From Porphyromonadaceae bacterium UBA3318 (lineage in GTDB: Bacteria > Bacteroidota > Bacteroidia > Bacteroidales > Muribaculaceae), in assembly GCA_002361235.1 (NCBI GenBank), contig DESI01000020.1, positions 3,686-67,685 on the forward strand: a stretch of DNA of 64,000 bases, given 5' to 3'. Positions 9,600-17,663 of the stretch are shown piece after piece. Made by a program: the position numbers and the translations under genes. The notes below the pieces were generated by a model, which ran no database searches, had not been told where the DNA came from, and saw nothing but the letters and a program-made list of their open reading frames with translations. Position 1 is the stretch's first letter. Each line of letters opens with the position of its first letter.

Positions 9600-10484
9600 A
9601 TGGAGACTGAACTGGAAAATAAGTTTTATAAACTGATAGGGGAGGAGGATGAGCGTCCCGAGGCATTGCAGGAGGCTGCGGACCTTGTGCTTAACGCACC
9701 GGAGAGCAGCGAACGCGCCGGTCTGCTGGCATTGATATACCATGACGGCATAGGAGTGGAACAGGACATGGATCGGGCCTTCGGATATGCCGAGAAGGCG
9801 GCGTTGGAATGGCATGACGGACTGGGATACTATCTGTTGGGACATATGTGTGAGAATGCGGAGACGCCCGACCAGGCCGAGGGCGGGCCGCGTCAGAAGT
9901 ATGACCATTACGACGCGGAGCGTTTCTATGAGCTGAGTTCCAAAATTGACAGTCCGTGGCGATATGACGCAGTGATGTGGCTGGGCGACTATTATATGGA
10001 TATGGCCAAGGGTGGCGATCCGGAGATAGGGGTGGAGTATTATGAGTCGATAGCCGGCAGTTATCCGCCTGCCGCCGAAGCGTTGAGCGACTATTACTGG
10101 GACCTGGCGTTTCCTGACCACACGGACGATACGGACTGGACCAAGCCGTTATACAGATGGACGGAAGTGGCCGAAAAAACATATCCGGAGGAGTATGCCT
10201 ATAGGCTGGGTGTTCTTTATTCGTTCGGTATAGGTTGTGAGCGGGACACGGATAAGGGAACGGACCTGTTTGTAAAGGCCTACGAGCATGGCGATTGGCG
10301 CGGCGCGCAGGCCATGGCCGCCAGCATCGAGGAACTGTTGAATAATATGCCCGAAATGGCCCCGGAACCACGTCAGATGCGCGAGAATGAAATCCGGATC
10401 TGGCTGCACCGTGCCGAGGAACTCCGTCAGAAAGATCTCCTCGAAAACCCTGCTGAGCGCGACAACGTCCGGGAGGAAGACTGA
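9600..10484 (+). CDS. Sel1-like/TPR repeat protein
   Basis: 294 aa, soluble and acidic. At least two Sel1-type repeats are recognisable: a GLLALIYHDGIGVEQD-type unit near residue 40-70 and LGVLYSFGIGCERDTDKG near residue 203-222. Intermediate helical pairs are more diverged. Such repeats act as adaptors in signalling complexes. The gene begins 3 bp after the PP2C stop, so it is co-translated with it. It is probably the last gene of the operon, because a separate promoter for the next gene follows directly. Confidence 0.75.
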   Translation: METELENKFYKLIGEEDERPEALQEAADLVLNAPESSERAGLLALIYHDGIGVEQDMDRAFGYAEKAALEWHDGLGYYLLGHMCENAETPDQAEGGPRQKYDHYDAERFYELSSKIDSPWRYDAVMWLGDYYMDMAKGGDPEIGVEYYESIAGSYPPAAEALSDYYWDLAFPDHTDDTDWTKPLYRWTEVAEKTYPEEYAYRLGVLYSFGIGCERDTDKGTDLFVKAYEHGDWRGAQAMAASIEELLNNMPEMAPEPRQMRENEIRIWLHRAEELRQKDLLENPAERDNVREED

Positions 10485-10516
10485 TTTGGAACTGTCGGGG
10501 AAATTGGTTAACTTTG
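10485..10516 (+). promoter_or_regulatory. Bacteroidetes-type promoter for the AAA-ATPase gene
   Basis: TTTG (10485-10488), 20 bp, TAACTTTG (10509-10516) matches the TTTG/TAnnTTTG consensus exactly. The downstream ATG at 10537 is 20 bp from the -7 box. This supports 10537 as the start rather than the longer open frame that runs back into the Sel1 gene. Confidence 0.7.
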
Positions 10517-10536
10517 TGAGAAATACCGAAATTGAT

Positions 10537-12093
10537 ATGTCAAACACTCTGGTCCGTTATCCGATAGGCGTTCAGAGCTTCGAAAAGCTTCGTGAATTCT
10601 CATATTTGTATATTGACAAGACTGAACTTTTATATAATCTTGTCAAGACGAGCAATTGTGTCTTTCTGTCAAGGCCGCGTCGCTTTGGCAAGAGCCTGTT
10701 ACTTTCTACTCTGCAGGCCTATTTCGAGGGGAAAAAGGAACTGTTCAAGGGTCTTGCCATAGAGCAGCTTGAGACGGAATGGCAACCTCATGCTGTCCTG
10801 ACACTGAGTCTGGCCAGCTATAATCCGACTATAGATGACGATCTTAATGCAATCCTTGATAACCAGTTTCAGATCTGGGAGCAGGAGTATGATGTTAAAA
10901 TCGAATCTGATAGTCTCTCGTCTCGTTTCGGTAATATCATACGTACTGCAAGTATATCTTCCGGTCGGCCGGTCGTGATTCTTGTCGATGAATATGATCA
11001 TCCCCTCATATCGTCCATGCACGATGAGAAAAAACTTGAGAAGAACCGTCAGCTTCTCAAGTCAATCTATGTCAACTTCAAGGATCTGGATGGATATATC
11101 AGATTCACCATGCTGACAGGGGTAAGCCGTTTCAGCAAGATGACCGTTTTCAGTGGCTTGAATAATTTACGTGACATATCTCTTAATCAGCAGTATGCAG
11201 CAATTTGTGGAATAACCGAGAAGGAACTGATGGAGAACTTCCGGCAGGGTATTGAAATGCTCGCCCAGAACAACGATACTGACTACGATGGAGCCGTCAA
11301 ATTGCTTAAGGGAAATTATGACGGTTACCACTTTACCAAAAACAGTCCGGACATCTACAATCCGTTCAGTCTGATGTGGGCTATGGCTGATGGAGAAATC
11401 GGTTCTTATTGGTTCCAGAGCGGCACCCCTGAATTTCTTGTAAGACAGATTCAGAAAGGGAACAGTTTTCTTCCGGAGATGTTTGAGGAGACGGTAGATG
11501 AAAGCATCCTGACCTCGAATGATATATTCGATACCCAGCCTACGGCTTTGCTTTATCAGACCGGTTACCTCACAATCAAGAGGTTTGAGAAGCCGGATGA
11601 ATATCACCTCGGCATTCCAAATTTGGAGGTACGCAAAGGGCTGTTTGAGAATCTGGCCAAGTATTATTTCGACAAGGGCGATACGGTGGTTTACAACAAT
11701 GTGCGCCAGGTCAGGAAACTTCTTGAGAACCGAAACATCGACGAGGCTATGGAACGTCTGCGCACATTCATGGCCGGTATCCCATACGAGTTTTCGGAAA
11801 AAGCCAACGAGCTGCATTATGAGAACAATCTGTTCATCATCTTCATGCTGATCGGAGTGAATGCGCGGCCTGAATGGCATACGTCCAACGGTCGGATAGA
11901 TCTGTTGCTCAGTATGCGCAACAATATCTACATCATCGAGCTAAAGCGTGACGGTACCCCCGACGAGGCGTTGGCACAGATTCATGAGAAGGACTACGCC
12001 CGGCAGTTTACCGGTGACCCACGCCCCATCATCAACCTCGGTATCACCTTCAGCACCGAGACCCGCAACATCACCGCCTGGAAAGCCGAATAA
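10537..12093 (+). CDS. AAA-ATPase-like / PD-(D/E)XK nuclease-domain protein
   Basis: 518 aa. The N-terminus matches the AAA-ATPase-like family common in Bacteroidales accessory DNA: YPIGVQSFEKLRE, then a P-loop variant SRPRRFGKS at 45-53, and a Walker B-like VVILVDEYD near 145. The C-terminal domain has GRIDLLL (Asp near 454) and IIELK (near 467), a PD-(D/E)XK nuclease signature. The family is often present in many diverged copies per genome, and its role is not established; defence or mobile-DNA functions are suspected. A truncated relative lies at 55862. The start was chosen from homology with that copy and the promoter. GC is lower than in the kinase operon. Confidence 0.85.
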   Translation: MSNTLVRYPIGVQSFEKLREFSYLYIDKTELLYNLVKTSNCVFLSRPRRFGKSLLLSTLQAYFEGKKELFKGLAIEQLETEWQPHAVLTLSLASYNPTIDDDLNAILDNQFQIWEQEYDVKIESDSLSSRFGNIIRTASISSGRPVVILVDEYDHPLISSMHDEKKLEKNRQLLKSIYVNFKDLDGYIRFTMLTGVSRFSKMTVFSGLNNLRDISLNQQYAAICGITEKELMENFRQGIEMLAQNNDTDYDGAVKLLKGNYDGYHFTKNSPDIYNPFSLMWAMADGEIGSYWFQSGTPEFLVRQIQKGNSFLPEMFEETVDESILTSNDIFDTQPTALLYQTGYLTIKRFEKPDEYHLGIPNLEVRKGLFENLAKYYFDKGDTVVYNNVRQVRKLLENRNIDEAMERLRTFMAGIPYEFSEKANELHYENNLFIIFMLIGVNARPEWHTSNGRIDLLLSMRNNIYIIELKRDGTPDEALAQIHEKDYARQFTGDPRPIINLGITFSTETRNITAWKAE

Positions 12094-12290
12094 GTTAGAA
12101 GTTAGATATCAAATTTATATTTAACAATAAGAGAGGGACAACGTCTACGTTGGACATGAAATCCTGTGTATTTATACATGGGGCATAACGGGATGCGTTT
12201 TAGGAAGCTATTTTTAAAAGTATTAGGTAATATTCATCAAGGAATGGGAATGGGGAATGAGCTAAAAATTTGAATATTGGGGGCAATTTA

Positions 12291-12320
12291 TTGCAAATTA
12301 AGAAAAATTGATTAATTTTG
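12291..12320 (+). promoter_or_regulatory. Candidate promoter of the structured leader / small-gene island
   Basis: TTG (12291-12293), 19 bp, TAATTTTG (12313-12320) fits the Bacteroidetes consensus. Transcription would start near 12325 and run into the structured region ahead of the gene at 12667. The bases 12094-12290 between the ATPase stop and this promoter are AT-rich and show no gene or repeat that I can support. Confidence 0.6.
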
Positions 12321-12326
12321 CAGTCG

Positions 12327-12660
12327 TATATTATCGGTAGGCCAATGCAAGTCTATTGATGAATACTAAATATATAGAAAGCGTTACTCAACGCTCATCT
12401 TGACTGTTTGAAACTTCGCAAATTTCATTGATCCGTCAAGAATGAAGCAACGGGAGATGCTTATGGTGATATGTAATATCAGCAGATTATAATGTGAAGC
12501 ATTATATCAGCCTGTGTGCATATTCGCGTAAGGCCTCAGCGTTGTTCGTTCCACGGATCAGGGCAATGCGAAGGCCTCAAACAGAAGAACGAGCAATAAG
12601 TATAGACCTTGCGCTTTTTTCGTTTAATAAACAGCCGAATAGAGGTCCGACGGCATTGTT
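12327..12660 (+). ncRNA. Structured noncoding leader or stand-alone RNA
   Basis: About 330 bp without a convincing gene lies between a good promoter and the first small gene. It contains a perfect 6-bp stem with a tetraloop (AGCGTT-ACTC-AACGCT, 12380-12395). A 9-bp stem with one G-U pair joins 12542-12550 and 12588-12596. AAGGCCTCA occurs twice (about 12530 and 12571). An 85-codon frame at 12494 crosses these elements but has unconvincing composition. The region may be a cis-acting leader or a separate RNA. Low-to-moderate confidence that it is functional RNA. Confidence 0.4.
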
Positions 12661-12666
12661 AATAAA

Positions 12667-13065
12667 GTGCAAGTATATAAACAAGTATATAAAAAGGCAT
12701 TCATCTTTGAAGCAGAACGCTTTGAGGAATATCAAGATGGCCGATGTTTAAGCAAAGGTCGATGTAATGTTACTATATTGGCTAAAGTATTGAATGATGA
12801 GTGTCTCGGAATGATTCTACAAGGTGAAATGCCTGTGAGGATAAACACGAGATTCGGATTGCCAATCTTTGGTATAGAAAATGGAGACGTATTGAATGAC
12901 AGAGTTCAGTATGGCAGAATCCCGGATTCCGTAAGCTGGCCAGATTCCAATGAACCACTAGTGTGCAACATATTCAATAATATGACATGCATAAGATTTG
13001 CAATGATGTCTCCGCTTAGGATAGTGGAGTTCTATGGTTATTTTATCGACATACGTGACTTATAA
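12667..13065 (+). CDS. Small hypothetical protein, AT-rich island gene 1
   Basis: 132 aa from a GTG start at 12667; the start is uncertain because no ATG or ribosome site is obvious. The protein is mixed alpha/beta, with no signal peptide, membrane helix or recognised motif. Its GC content is clearly lower than that of the flanking genes, which suggests transfer. It is followed 8 bp later by another small gene in the same direction. I do not recognise the family. Similar cassettes of small soluble proteins in Bacteroidales can be immunity proteins, but nothing in this sequence proves that. Confidence 0.5.
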   Translation: MQVYKQVYKKAFIFEAERFEEYQDGRCLSKGRCNVTILAKVLNDECLGMILQGEMPVRINTRFGLPIFGIENGDVLNDRVQYGRIPDSVSWPDSNEPLVCNIFNNMTCIRFAMMSPLRIVEFYGYFIDIRDL

Positions 13066-13073
13066 AAATACTC

Positions 13074-13478
13074 ATGGCGGAAGGAATCAATATGGGCAGA
13101 AAATGCCCTTGGTCAAAAGACTACATACAAATTCTGTATAAAAAGTTAGACGCATATTGTAAGCTGGCAACTTTATACGCCTTAAAATCCGAGGGCCAAA
13201 AAGTTGCAATGGAAACTATGGCAGCTTACAACATGTTTAAATGTCCTGTGGTTTATATCTTTATACATTACCATTTTGGTAAGTTTGAAGATTTGGGAAT
13301 GAAAGAGAGTGATATTCAATCATACATGATGTACATGTTGATGGTTAAATACATAACCCAAGCAATGATTGAAGAAATATCGACACAGCCGCTTTTTGAA
13401 TTAGACCGGGAAAATGAAATATCTACGGCATTACTAAGCGTTTGTAAGGAAGTAATCTTTATTGAGGATAACTTCTAA
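13074..13478 (+). CDS. Small hypothetical protein, AT-rich island gene 2
   Basis: 134 aa. It is mostly helical, with many Met, Tyr and Ile residues and an acidic C-terminus (IEDNF). There is no signal peptide or clear membrane helix. The start at 13074 could also be the internal Met7. It is co-directional with and close to its neighbours, so it is probably co-transcribed from the 12.3-kb promoter. Family not recognised. Confidence 0.55.
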   Translation: MAEGINMGRKCPWSKDYIQILYKKLDAYCKLATLYALKSEGQKVAMETMAAYNMFKCPVVYIFIHYHFGKFEDLGMKESDIQSYMMYMLMVKYITQAMIEEISTQPLFELDRENEISTALLSVCKEVIFIEDNF

Positions 13479-13500
13479 TAAAAACAAATTGACAGGTATA

Positions 13501-14100
13501 ATGATGATTGAAACATCCTTAATTACACTTGATAAGGCTGTAAAAGAAGGCCGCACGCTTTCTAAAGGTTTGAAAGTAATCCTTCCTGACGGAGAAGCAG
13601 CCGAGGTTTATGGTTTTATTGCAATCAATGACGATGTATTTAGTATGGCTATTGATATGCAAGCTATTATCGATATGCCACCCATGGGGGAATGCCAAAT
13701 ACTATCGAATAGGGCTTTTTTCTATTTGGAGAATAAAATACACAGATTCCCGATTTTTAGAAGTGTAGCTAAGGCGAATGAAGAAAAATATGATCTGTAT
13801 TTGCTTTATATGCCTAAATTCATGGCTTTGACAAAGTATGATCTTGATTATTATCTTTATTCAATGAGAAATGAAAATCCCAATCTAAGGGTGGCTCGAA
13901 TAAATGGAGTGAGAATTGAAGATAAGAGAGCATATTATTATGTTAATAATGATGATCTTGTTTTTAAGTCAGGGTCGAAATTGAGAGGAATAAGTAAGGA
14001 TTTTGCGGTTATTACAAGAAGAACCGCAAAAATATCAGAGGATATCAAATATGAAATATTTGAATCTTCTGGAATTCGGACGGAAAATGAGAACTCGTAG
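13501..14100 (+). CDS. Hypothetical protein, AT-rich island gene 3
   Basis: 199 aa from ATG 13501. The frame could extend back to 13462, but that would overlap the previous gene, while 13501 leaves 22 bp. The protein is soluble, with alternating beta-strand-like and Tyr-rich helical segments near 105-125. No signal peptide, membrane helix or catalytic motif is visible. Low GC. It overlaps the next gene by 14 bp if that gene starts at 14087. Family not recognised. Confidence 0.55.
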   Translation: MMIETSLITLDKAVKEGRTLSKGLKVILPDGEAAEVYGFIAINDDVFSMAIDMQAIIDMPPMGECQILSNRAFFYLENKIHRFPIFRSVAKANEEKYDLYLLYMPKFMALTKYDLDYYLYSMRNENPNLRVARINGVRIEDKRAYYYVNNDDLVFKSGSKLRGISKDFAVITRRTAKISEDIKYEIFESSGIRTENENS

Positions 14101-14524
14101 ATGTAATTTTGATACGATAGAAGATCAGTTCAACTTTGGGAGGTATCACGATTTAAGTTTAGCAGATGTGATGGATATTAATCCATCATATTTGGACTGG
14201 TGCATAAAGCATTGTACAGGTGTTATCTTTACATTGCAAGAAACGGCAAAAGAAGAAATTAAGATTCTATATCCCGACTTTATAATGGACCGGCTTTTTG
14301 AAGATAGCAGAATAATGAATTTGTATAGGGATTTAGGTATATACGAATATGCTGAGTATAATATTGATTCAAATGATAAAGAATGCGAAGATACAAGCGA
14401 TGAAGATATTCCGACATATAATAGATATGCAGGCTCCTGGGCGCAAGAAATAGAAGGATATTCAGATGATGATATAGACACAATCTTTGATGGAGATCCA
14501 GATGCTTACTGGAATATAGATTGA
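14087..14524 (+). CDS. Small acidic protein with ExoX-like C-terminal-type domain
   Basis: 145 aa from ATG 14087; ATG 14051 and 14003 are in-frame alternatives with more overlap. The N-terminal third contains FNFGRYHDLSLADVM...PSYLDW (about residues 15-40). This matches the FGKYKG...V...PSYLxW signature found at the C-terminus of exodeoxyribonuclease X-like proteins and in many small accessory proteins. No exonuclease catalytic domain is present. The C-terminal half is very acidic (Asp/Glu/Tyr-rich, ending in DAYWNID), which could mimic nucleic acid or bind a basic partner (inference). It is convergent with the next gene, 5 bp away. Confidence 0.6.
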   Translation: MRTRRCNFDTIEDQFNFGRYHDLSLADVMDINPSYLDWCIKHCTGVIFTLQETAKEEIKILYPDFIMDRLFEDSRIMNLYRDLGIYEYAEYNIDSNDKECEDTSDEDIPTYNRYAGSWAQEIEGYSDDDIDTIFDGDPDAYWNID

Positions 14525-14529
14525 AAAGT

Positions 14530-15261
14530 TTACCAATTATCTAATATTCTTATCTGACAGCTATAGTCTTCTTCCCATTCGCCGATATGCTTTTGAAATG
14601 AATATACTTTTCGGAATCCTTTGAGAGAATTACAAAACTCATCCATCCGTTTGCCTCTCCCATCTTCGGGATAGAAGGGACTGACCATGACAATTATGTG
14701 CCGGCTTTTACATGACTGGCTCAAATACTTTTTAATACCTTCCCCTGTAAACTCAGGTAAGTCTATAACATTAGATAAGACATGTAATATCTTGTTTTCT
14801 TGCATACATAAGTCCTCGGGTAAAACGGCTTCTTCTTTCTTATTGAGATAACTGAGCAACCCTTTGGGTAATGACCAATTAATGTTCGCGATGGCCCGAC
14901 GTAAACATATATTTGAAGGCTCAATCAAAGTTATATCTGTGATGGCCCGAGACAGGCCTTTCTCTCTTTCTATAAATTCATCAAGTACAATAGATGCCAG
15001 ACCTTGACCACATCCCCAGTCAATTACTGAGAAATTACCATTAAATAGTGATGGGGGAAGATTTCTATATGCACGTAACAATTTATGACGATGAATTTCG
15101 CCATAGTGATGAAGGTAGGCATTCATCTGATTCTCATTTCTCAATATTGCTTTCCCATTATCAAGAGATTCCTTTAATTGTTTTTGTCTTGATTCCGGAA
15201 GGGCAAGATATTTGGTAGAGGCTTGTTGTAGTATTTTATCGAAGTTCAATAGTTTCAACAT
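14530..15261 (-). CDS. Class I SAM-dependent methyltransferase-like protein
   Basis: 243 aa. Motif I is recognisable as VIDWGCGQGLAS near residue 80, with an acidic post-I strand (TLIEPS). Later strands include ILHVLSNVIDLPEF and HIIVMVSPFYPEDGRG. This is a Rossmann methyltransferase fold; the substrate is unknown. It follows the DUF1848 gene by 19 bp on the same strand, so the two are probably one transcript. GC is low, like the small genes at 12.7-14.5 kb, which suggests the same acquired island. Confidence 0.65.
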   Translation of the reverse strand: MLKLLNFDKILQQASTKYLALPESRQKQLKESLDNGKAILRNENQMNAYLHHYGEIHRHKLLRAYRNLPPSLFNGNFSVIDWGCGQGLASIVLDEFIEREKGLSRAITDITLIEPSNICLRRAIANINWSLPKGLLSYLNKKEEAVLPEDLCMQENKILHVLSNVIDLPEFTGEGIKKYLSQSCKSRHIIVMVSPFYPEDGRGKRMDEFCNSLKGFRKVYSFQKHIGEWEEDYSCQIRILDNW

Positions 15262-15280
15262 GATAGTTAAAAGTGTAAAT

Positions 15281-16336
15281 TCAGATTATTATTTCATTAT
15301 CGGGATTGTGTCGGCGGAAATTGGCGAGGGCTGACGCGGGGGAAGTATTGGCGTAACAGTAGAGGCAGCCATGGGGACAGGTGTTGTATTGTCCGATGTC
15401 CTTGGATGCGATGCATCCACAGTACTTGCGCTGTCCGCTGTCGCGGTTTACACGGGTGCGGATGGCATAAAAATTGTCTGATACTTCCCATGCTCCCGCC
15501 GGCAGAGGAGATTCTCCGAATATATTCCGTTCTTTAGGGATAATCCGGATGCCAAGATAACTCATCAATTCCTGATCGCTCCATGCAATTCGAGAAATGA
15601 GTTCGTCATCCACACACCTGTTGTGACTGATGCCGTATGGAGCCAAATCAATACGCTCCGAGCAAGTGGCAAGATGATAGTTCCAGCCTTCTGATTTGTT
15701 GACGAGAGCGATTCTTTGAGCCATTTCATGCATCGTTTCGTCTGTCCATTCAATGCAAGATATGCCTCCGTTTCTGAGGTTGCCGCTTACTTTACGATAC
15801 GATGCGATGTCTGCAAAACTGAAAACCAACTTTTCAGTGTAGCCTTTCAGCAGATTGCCGACTTTGCCGATTTTCTCAATCAATGAAACAATACTGATCT
15901 TATCGGTAAGTATCAAAGGATCAAATCTCCATACAACACTTCCGAATCCCAGCATACCGACAAGTCTGCGGAAGGTATCAATTCGTTTCTCAAACCCCGG
16001 CACTCCCGGTTCCAATCTTTCGTGCTCATAGTCATTAAGGGTATATTGGAGATAGCAATTGATTCCTTTCTCTTTTAACTGCGGCAGGTATCGAATAAGT
16101 GGCTCTGGATTCTTTGACCAAAATACAATGAATCTTACGTCCTTGAGCGACACGTAAATATCGGTGCCATTGAACGGATTGCGCCAACGGCAATAACCAC
16201 GCTCAAGACTCCGGAAAAACCAGTCGGAGTAAAACGCGGGCACATCGGTGGCTCTGCTCACAGATAGAATCTTTGGAGCCGTCGCTTCGACTTCTCTGCT
16301 ATCATGGGTTACTATTTTAGTCTTTACCTGCTGCAT
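15281..16336 (-). CDS. DUF1848-family radical-SAM-like protein
   Basis: 351 aa. The N-terminus (ILSVSRATDVPAFYSDWFF) and the central FIVFWSKNPEPL are typical of the DUF1848 family, which is related to spore photoproduct lyase-type radical SAM enzymes. Unlike classical radical SAM proteins, the cysteine cluster is C-terminal: CGC...TCPHGCLYCYA near 306-329, consistent with a 4Fe-4S site. The reaction is unknown. It is probably the first gene of a two-gene unit with the methyltransferase-like gene. The start is supported by a TAGTTTTG -7 box 4 bp upstream of the ATG. Confidence 0.8.
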   Translation of the reverse strand: MQQVKTKIVTHDSREVEATAPKILSVSRATDVPAFYSDWFFRSLERGYCRWRNPFNGTDIYVSLKDVRFIVFWSKNPEPLIRYLPQLKEKGINCYLQYTLNDYEHERLEPGVPGFEKRIDTFRRLVGMLGFGSVVWRFDPLILTDKISIVSLIEKIGKVGNLLKGYTEKLVFSFADIASYRKVSGNLRNGGISCIEWTDETMHEMAQRIALVNKSEGWNYHLATCSERIDLAPYGISHNRCVDDELISRIAWSDQELMSYLGIRIIPKERNIFGESPLPAGAWEVSDNFYAIRTRVNRDSGQRKYCGCIASKDIGQYNTCPHGCLYCYANTSPASALANFRRHNPDNEIII

Positions 16337-16340
16337 AATG

Positions 16341-16348
16341 CAAAACTA
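16341..16348 (-). promoter_or_regulatory. -7 promoter box for the DUF1848 gene
   Basis: TAGTTTTG on the minus strand matches TAnnTTTG. It ends 4 bp before the ATG at 16336, implying a very short or absent 5' leader. No good -33 TTTG is visible at the expected distance. Confidence 0.45.
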
Positions 16349-16442
16349 ATAGTAATCACTGCCTGATTTTATCATCAATATGTTAAATATTATTAAATGG
16401 ATGTTGCTGCATGGGCTGTTCCCGCCCGCGTATGACTGGAAT

Positions 16443-16460
16443 GACGACGTCCACGTCGTC
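16443..16460. other. Perfect 8-bp inverted repeat in intergenic DNA
   Basis: GACGACGT-cc-ACGTCGTC lies in the 212-bp gap between the DUF1848 start and the end of the lysis-like cassette. It has no T-run on either side, so terminator function is doubtful. The rest of the gap is GC-rich and shows no gene. Confidence 0.4.
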
Positions 16461-16548
16461 AACTAATGGCCGGCGGGGACGCCGCCCTTCCAGTGCGCGG
16501 CCGAGGACAGACTGCGCCTTGTTCTTCGTCTGGCTTTTTGATAAATAT

Positions 16549-17046
16549 TTAGATTCTCGTTCGCAGACGCTTTACTATTACCAGGAGTAACATTATAGTA
16601 GAAGTGATGGCGATAAGCCAGGGGAGGACTGTGGAACGGGAGGATTTTGCGGGGTCTGAAGGTGCGGGGTCGTGCACTTTGACCGGGACGGGCTTTTCGA
16701 TGATGTGGTCCTTGTAGATGGTGTCGGTGGTGGTAATGACCTGAACCGGTAACGGTGTGTCTTTGTGACGCAGGGAGTGACGCAATGAACCGTCGGGGCG
16801 GATCTGTGCCTCGCTCACGGCGTAGTCGGATTCCAACACCGAGACGCTGTCGAATGTCTCGCGCTCCGATTCCTGCGACGGTATGTGGATATATATGGTG
16901 TCGGTATGCCGGGTGTGAACCTCGCGGGTTGACATTGTGGCTTGCAAGGTAACCGTTTCGGGAACAGGAGTCTGGTTGCGATGCGAACGGCATCCGCACA
17001 AAGCGGCGAGGACAGCCGCAGTAAGAATAATATGAATAGTTTTCAT
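16549..17046 (-). CDS. Lipoprotein with C-terminal membrane anchor (u-spanin-like architecture)
   Basis: 165 aa. The N-terminus is a lipoprotein signal with lipobox LCGC (lipidated Cys19). The middle is a Thr/His/Pro-rich periplasmic stretch. A single C-terminal hydrophobic helix (WLIAITSTIMLLLVIV, about 140-156) ends in a basic tail. A lipid anchor at one end and a membrane helix at the other is the layout of unimolecular phage spanins, which bridge outer and inner membranes during lysis. It overlaps the amidase stop by 4 bp. The spanin assignment is an inference from architecture and context; no sequence similarity to a known spanin was tested. Confidence 0.6.
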   Translation of the reverse strand: MKTIHIILTAAVLAALCGCRSHRNQTPVPETVTLQATMSTREVHTRHTDTIYIHIPSQESERETFDSVSVLESDYAVSEAQIRPDGSLRHSLRHKDTPLPVQVITTTDTIYKDHIIEKPVPVKVHDPAPSDPAKSSRSTVLPWLIAITSTIMLLLVIVKRLRTRI

Positions 17047-17630
17047 TTTGAGTTCAGGTATTTGGTTATTGCTGTTATATGTAGATCTGTGATTTCGGAT
17101 TGGCCGCGGTCGGAGAGCAGGTAGGCTACATCATGCAGGTTGTCCTGAAACATGTTTTCGGTCAGGACCGCCGGGCATTTCGTATCGCGCAGGATGGCGA
17201 AGTTGCCGGTAAAGAACGGCTCGCGTGATCGGTTGCCTTTCAGATTCAGGTTGACGGCCTCGGCATTGAGTAACATAGCAAGTTTGCGTGAACGTTGTGA
17301 TGCCTTAGGTGCGACCCAAGCCGTCCATCCGGAGGCGTTGTGCCATTGGCCTGTGCCGGCCGCATTGACGTGAATGGAAACCGACAGTACGTTGTCAGAA
17401 CCGGCTCCGGCACAAACGCTGTTGACACGTCTGACACGTTCGCGTAGCGAAACGTCGTTGAGTTCCGGCACTAACAGCCGGGCGTCATAACCCAGTGATT
17501 TCAATTTGCCACAGACGCGACGCGCTATCTCGCGCGTCCATGCATATTCGCGCAGCCTGCCGTCAGGACTGCATTTGCCCGGGGTCTCCGCACCGTGGCC
17601 GTTATCGATAAGTATTAAGTCAGAAGTCAT
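17043..17630 (-). CDS. N-acetylmuramoyl-L-alanine amidase (Amidase_3 type)
   Basis: 195 aa. Zinc-amidase motifs are present: DNGHG (His near 11), the Glu of LREYAW, SIHVNA and the catalytic Glu in LTENMF. It cleaves the lactyl amide between MurNAc and the stem peptide. No signal peptide is present (MTSDLILIDNGHG starts directly in the fold), so export would need a holin or another route, as for phage endolysins. It is small compared with housekeeping AmiC proteins. It lies between a membrane/coiled-coil protein and a spanin-like lipoprotein in a compact minus-strand cassette. Confidence 0.85.
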   Translation of the reverse strand: MTSDLILIDNGHGAETPGKCSPDGRLREYAWTREIARRVCGKLKSLGYDARLLVPELNDVSLRERVRRVNSVCAGAGSDNVLSVSIHVNAAGTGQWHNASGWTAWVAPKASQRSRKLAMLLNAEAVNLNLKGNRSREPFFTGNFAILRDTKCPAVLTENMFQDNLHDVAYLLSDRGQSEITDLHITAITKYLNSK

Positions 17631-17663
17631 AGCGATGAAGTGAGTGATAAGTGATGAGGTGTG

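Noticed and set aside
3..10484. Type VI secretion phospho-control locus (PpkA/PppA/Fha)
   Set aside because: The kinase, phosphatase and FHA set invites this, but no Tss proteins are encoded in the window and the AAA+ protein is CbxX/SpoVK type rather than ClpV.
10387..10536. N-terminal extension of the AAA-ATPase frame
   Set aside because: It overlaps the Sel1-type gene and the promoter. Homology to the copy at 55862 begins at MSNTLVRYPIG (10537).
12494..12751. 85-codon open frame in the structured leader
   Set aside because: It crosses stable hairpins and repeats, overlaps the gene at 12667 in another frame, and has an unconvincing composition. Better explained as noncoding sequence.
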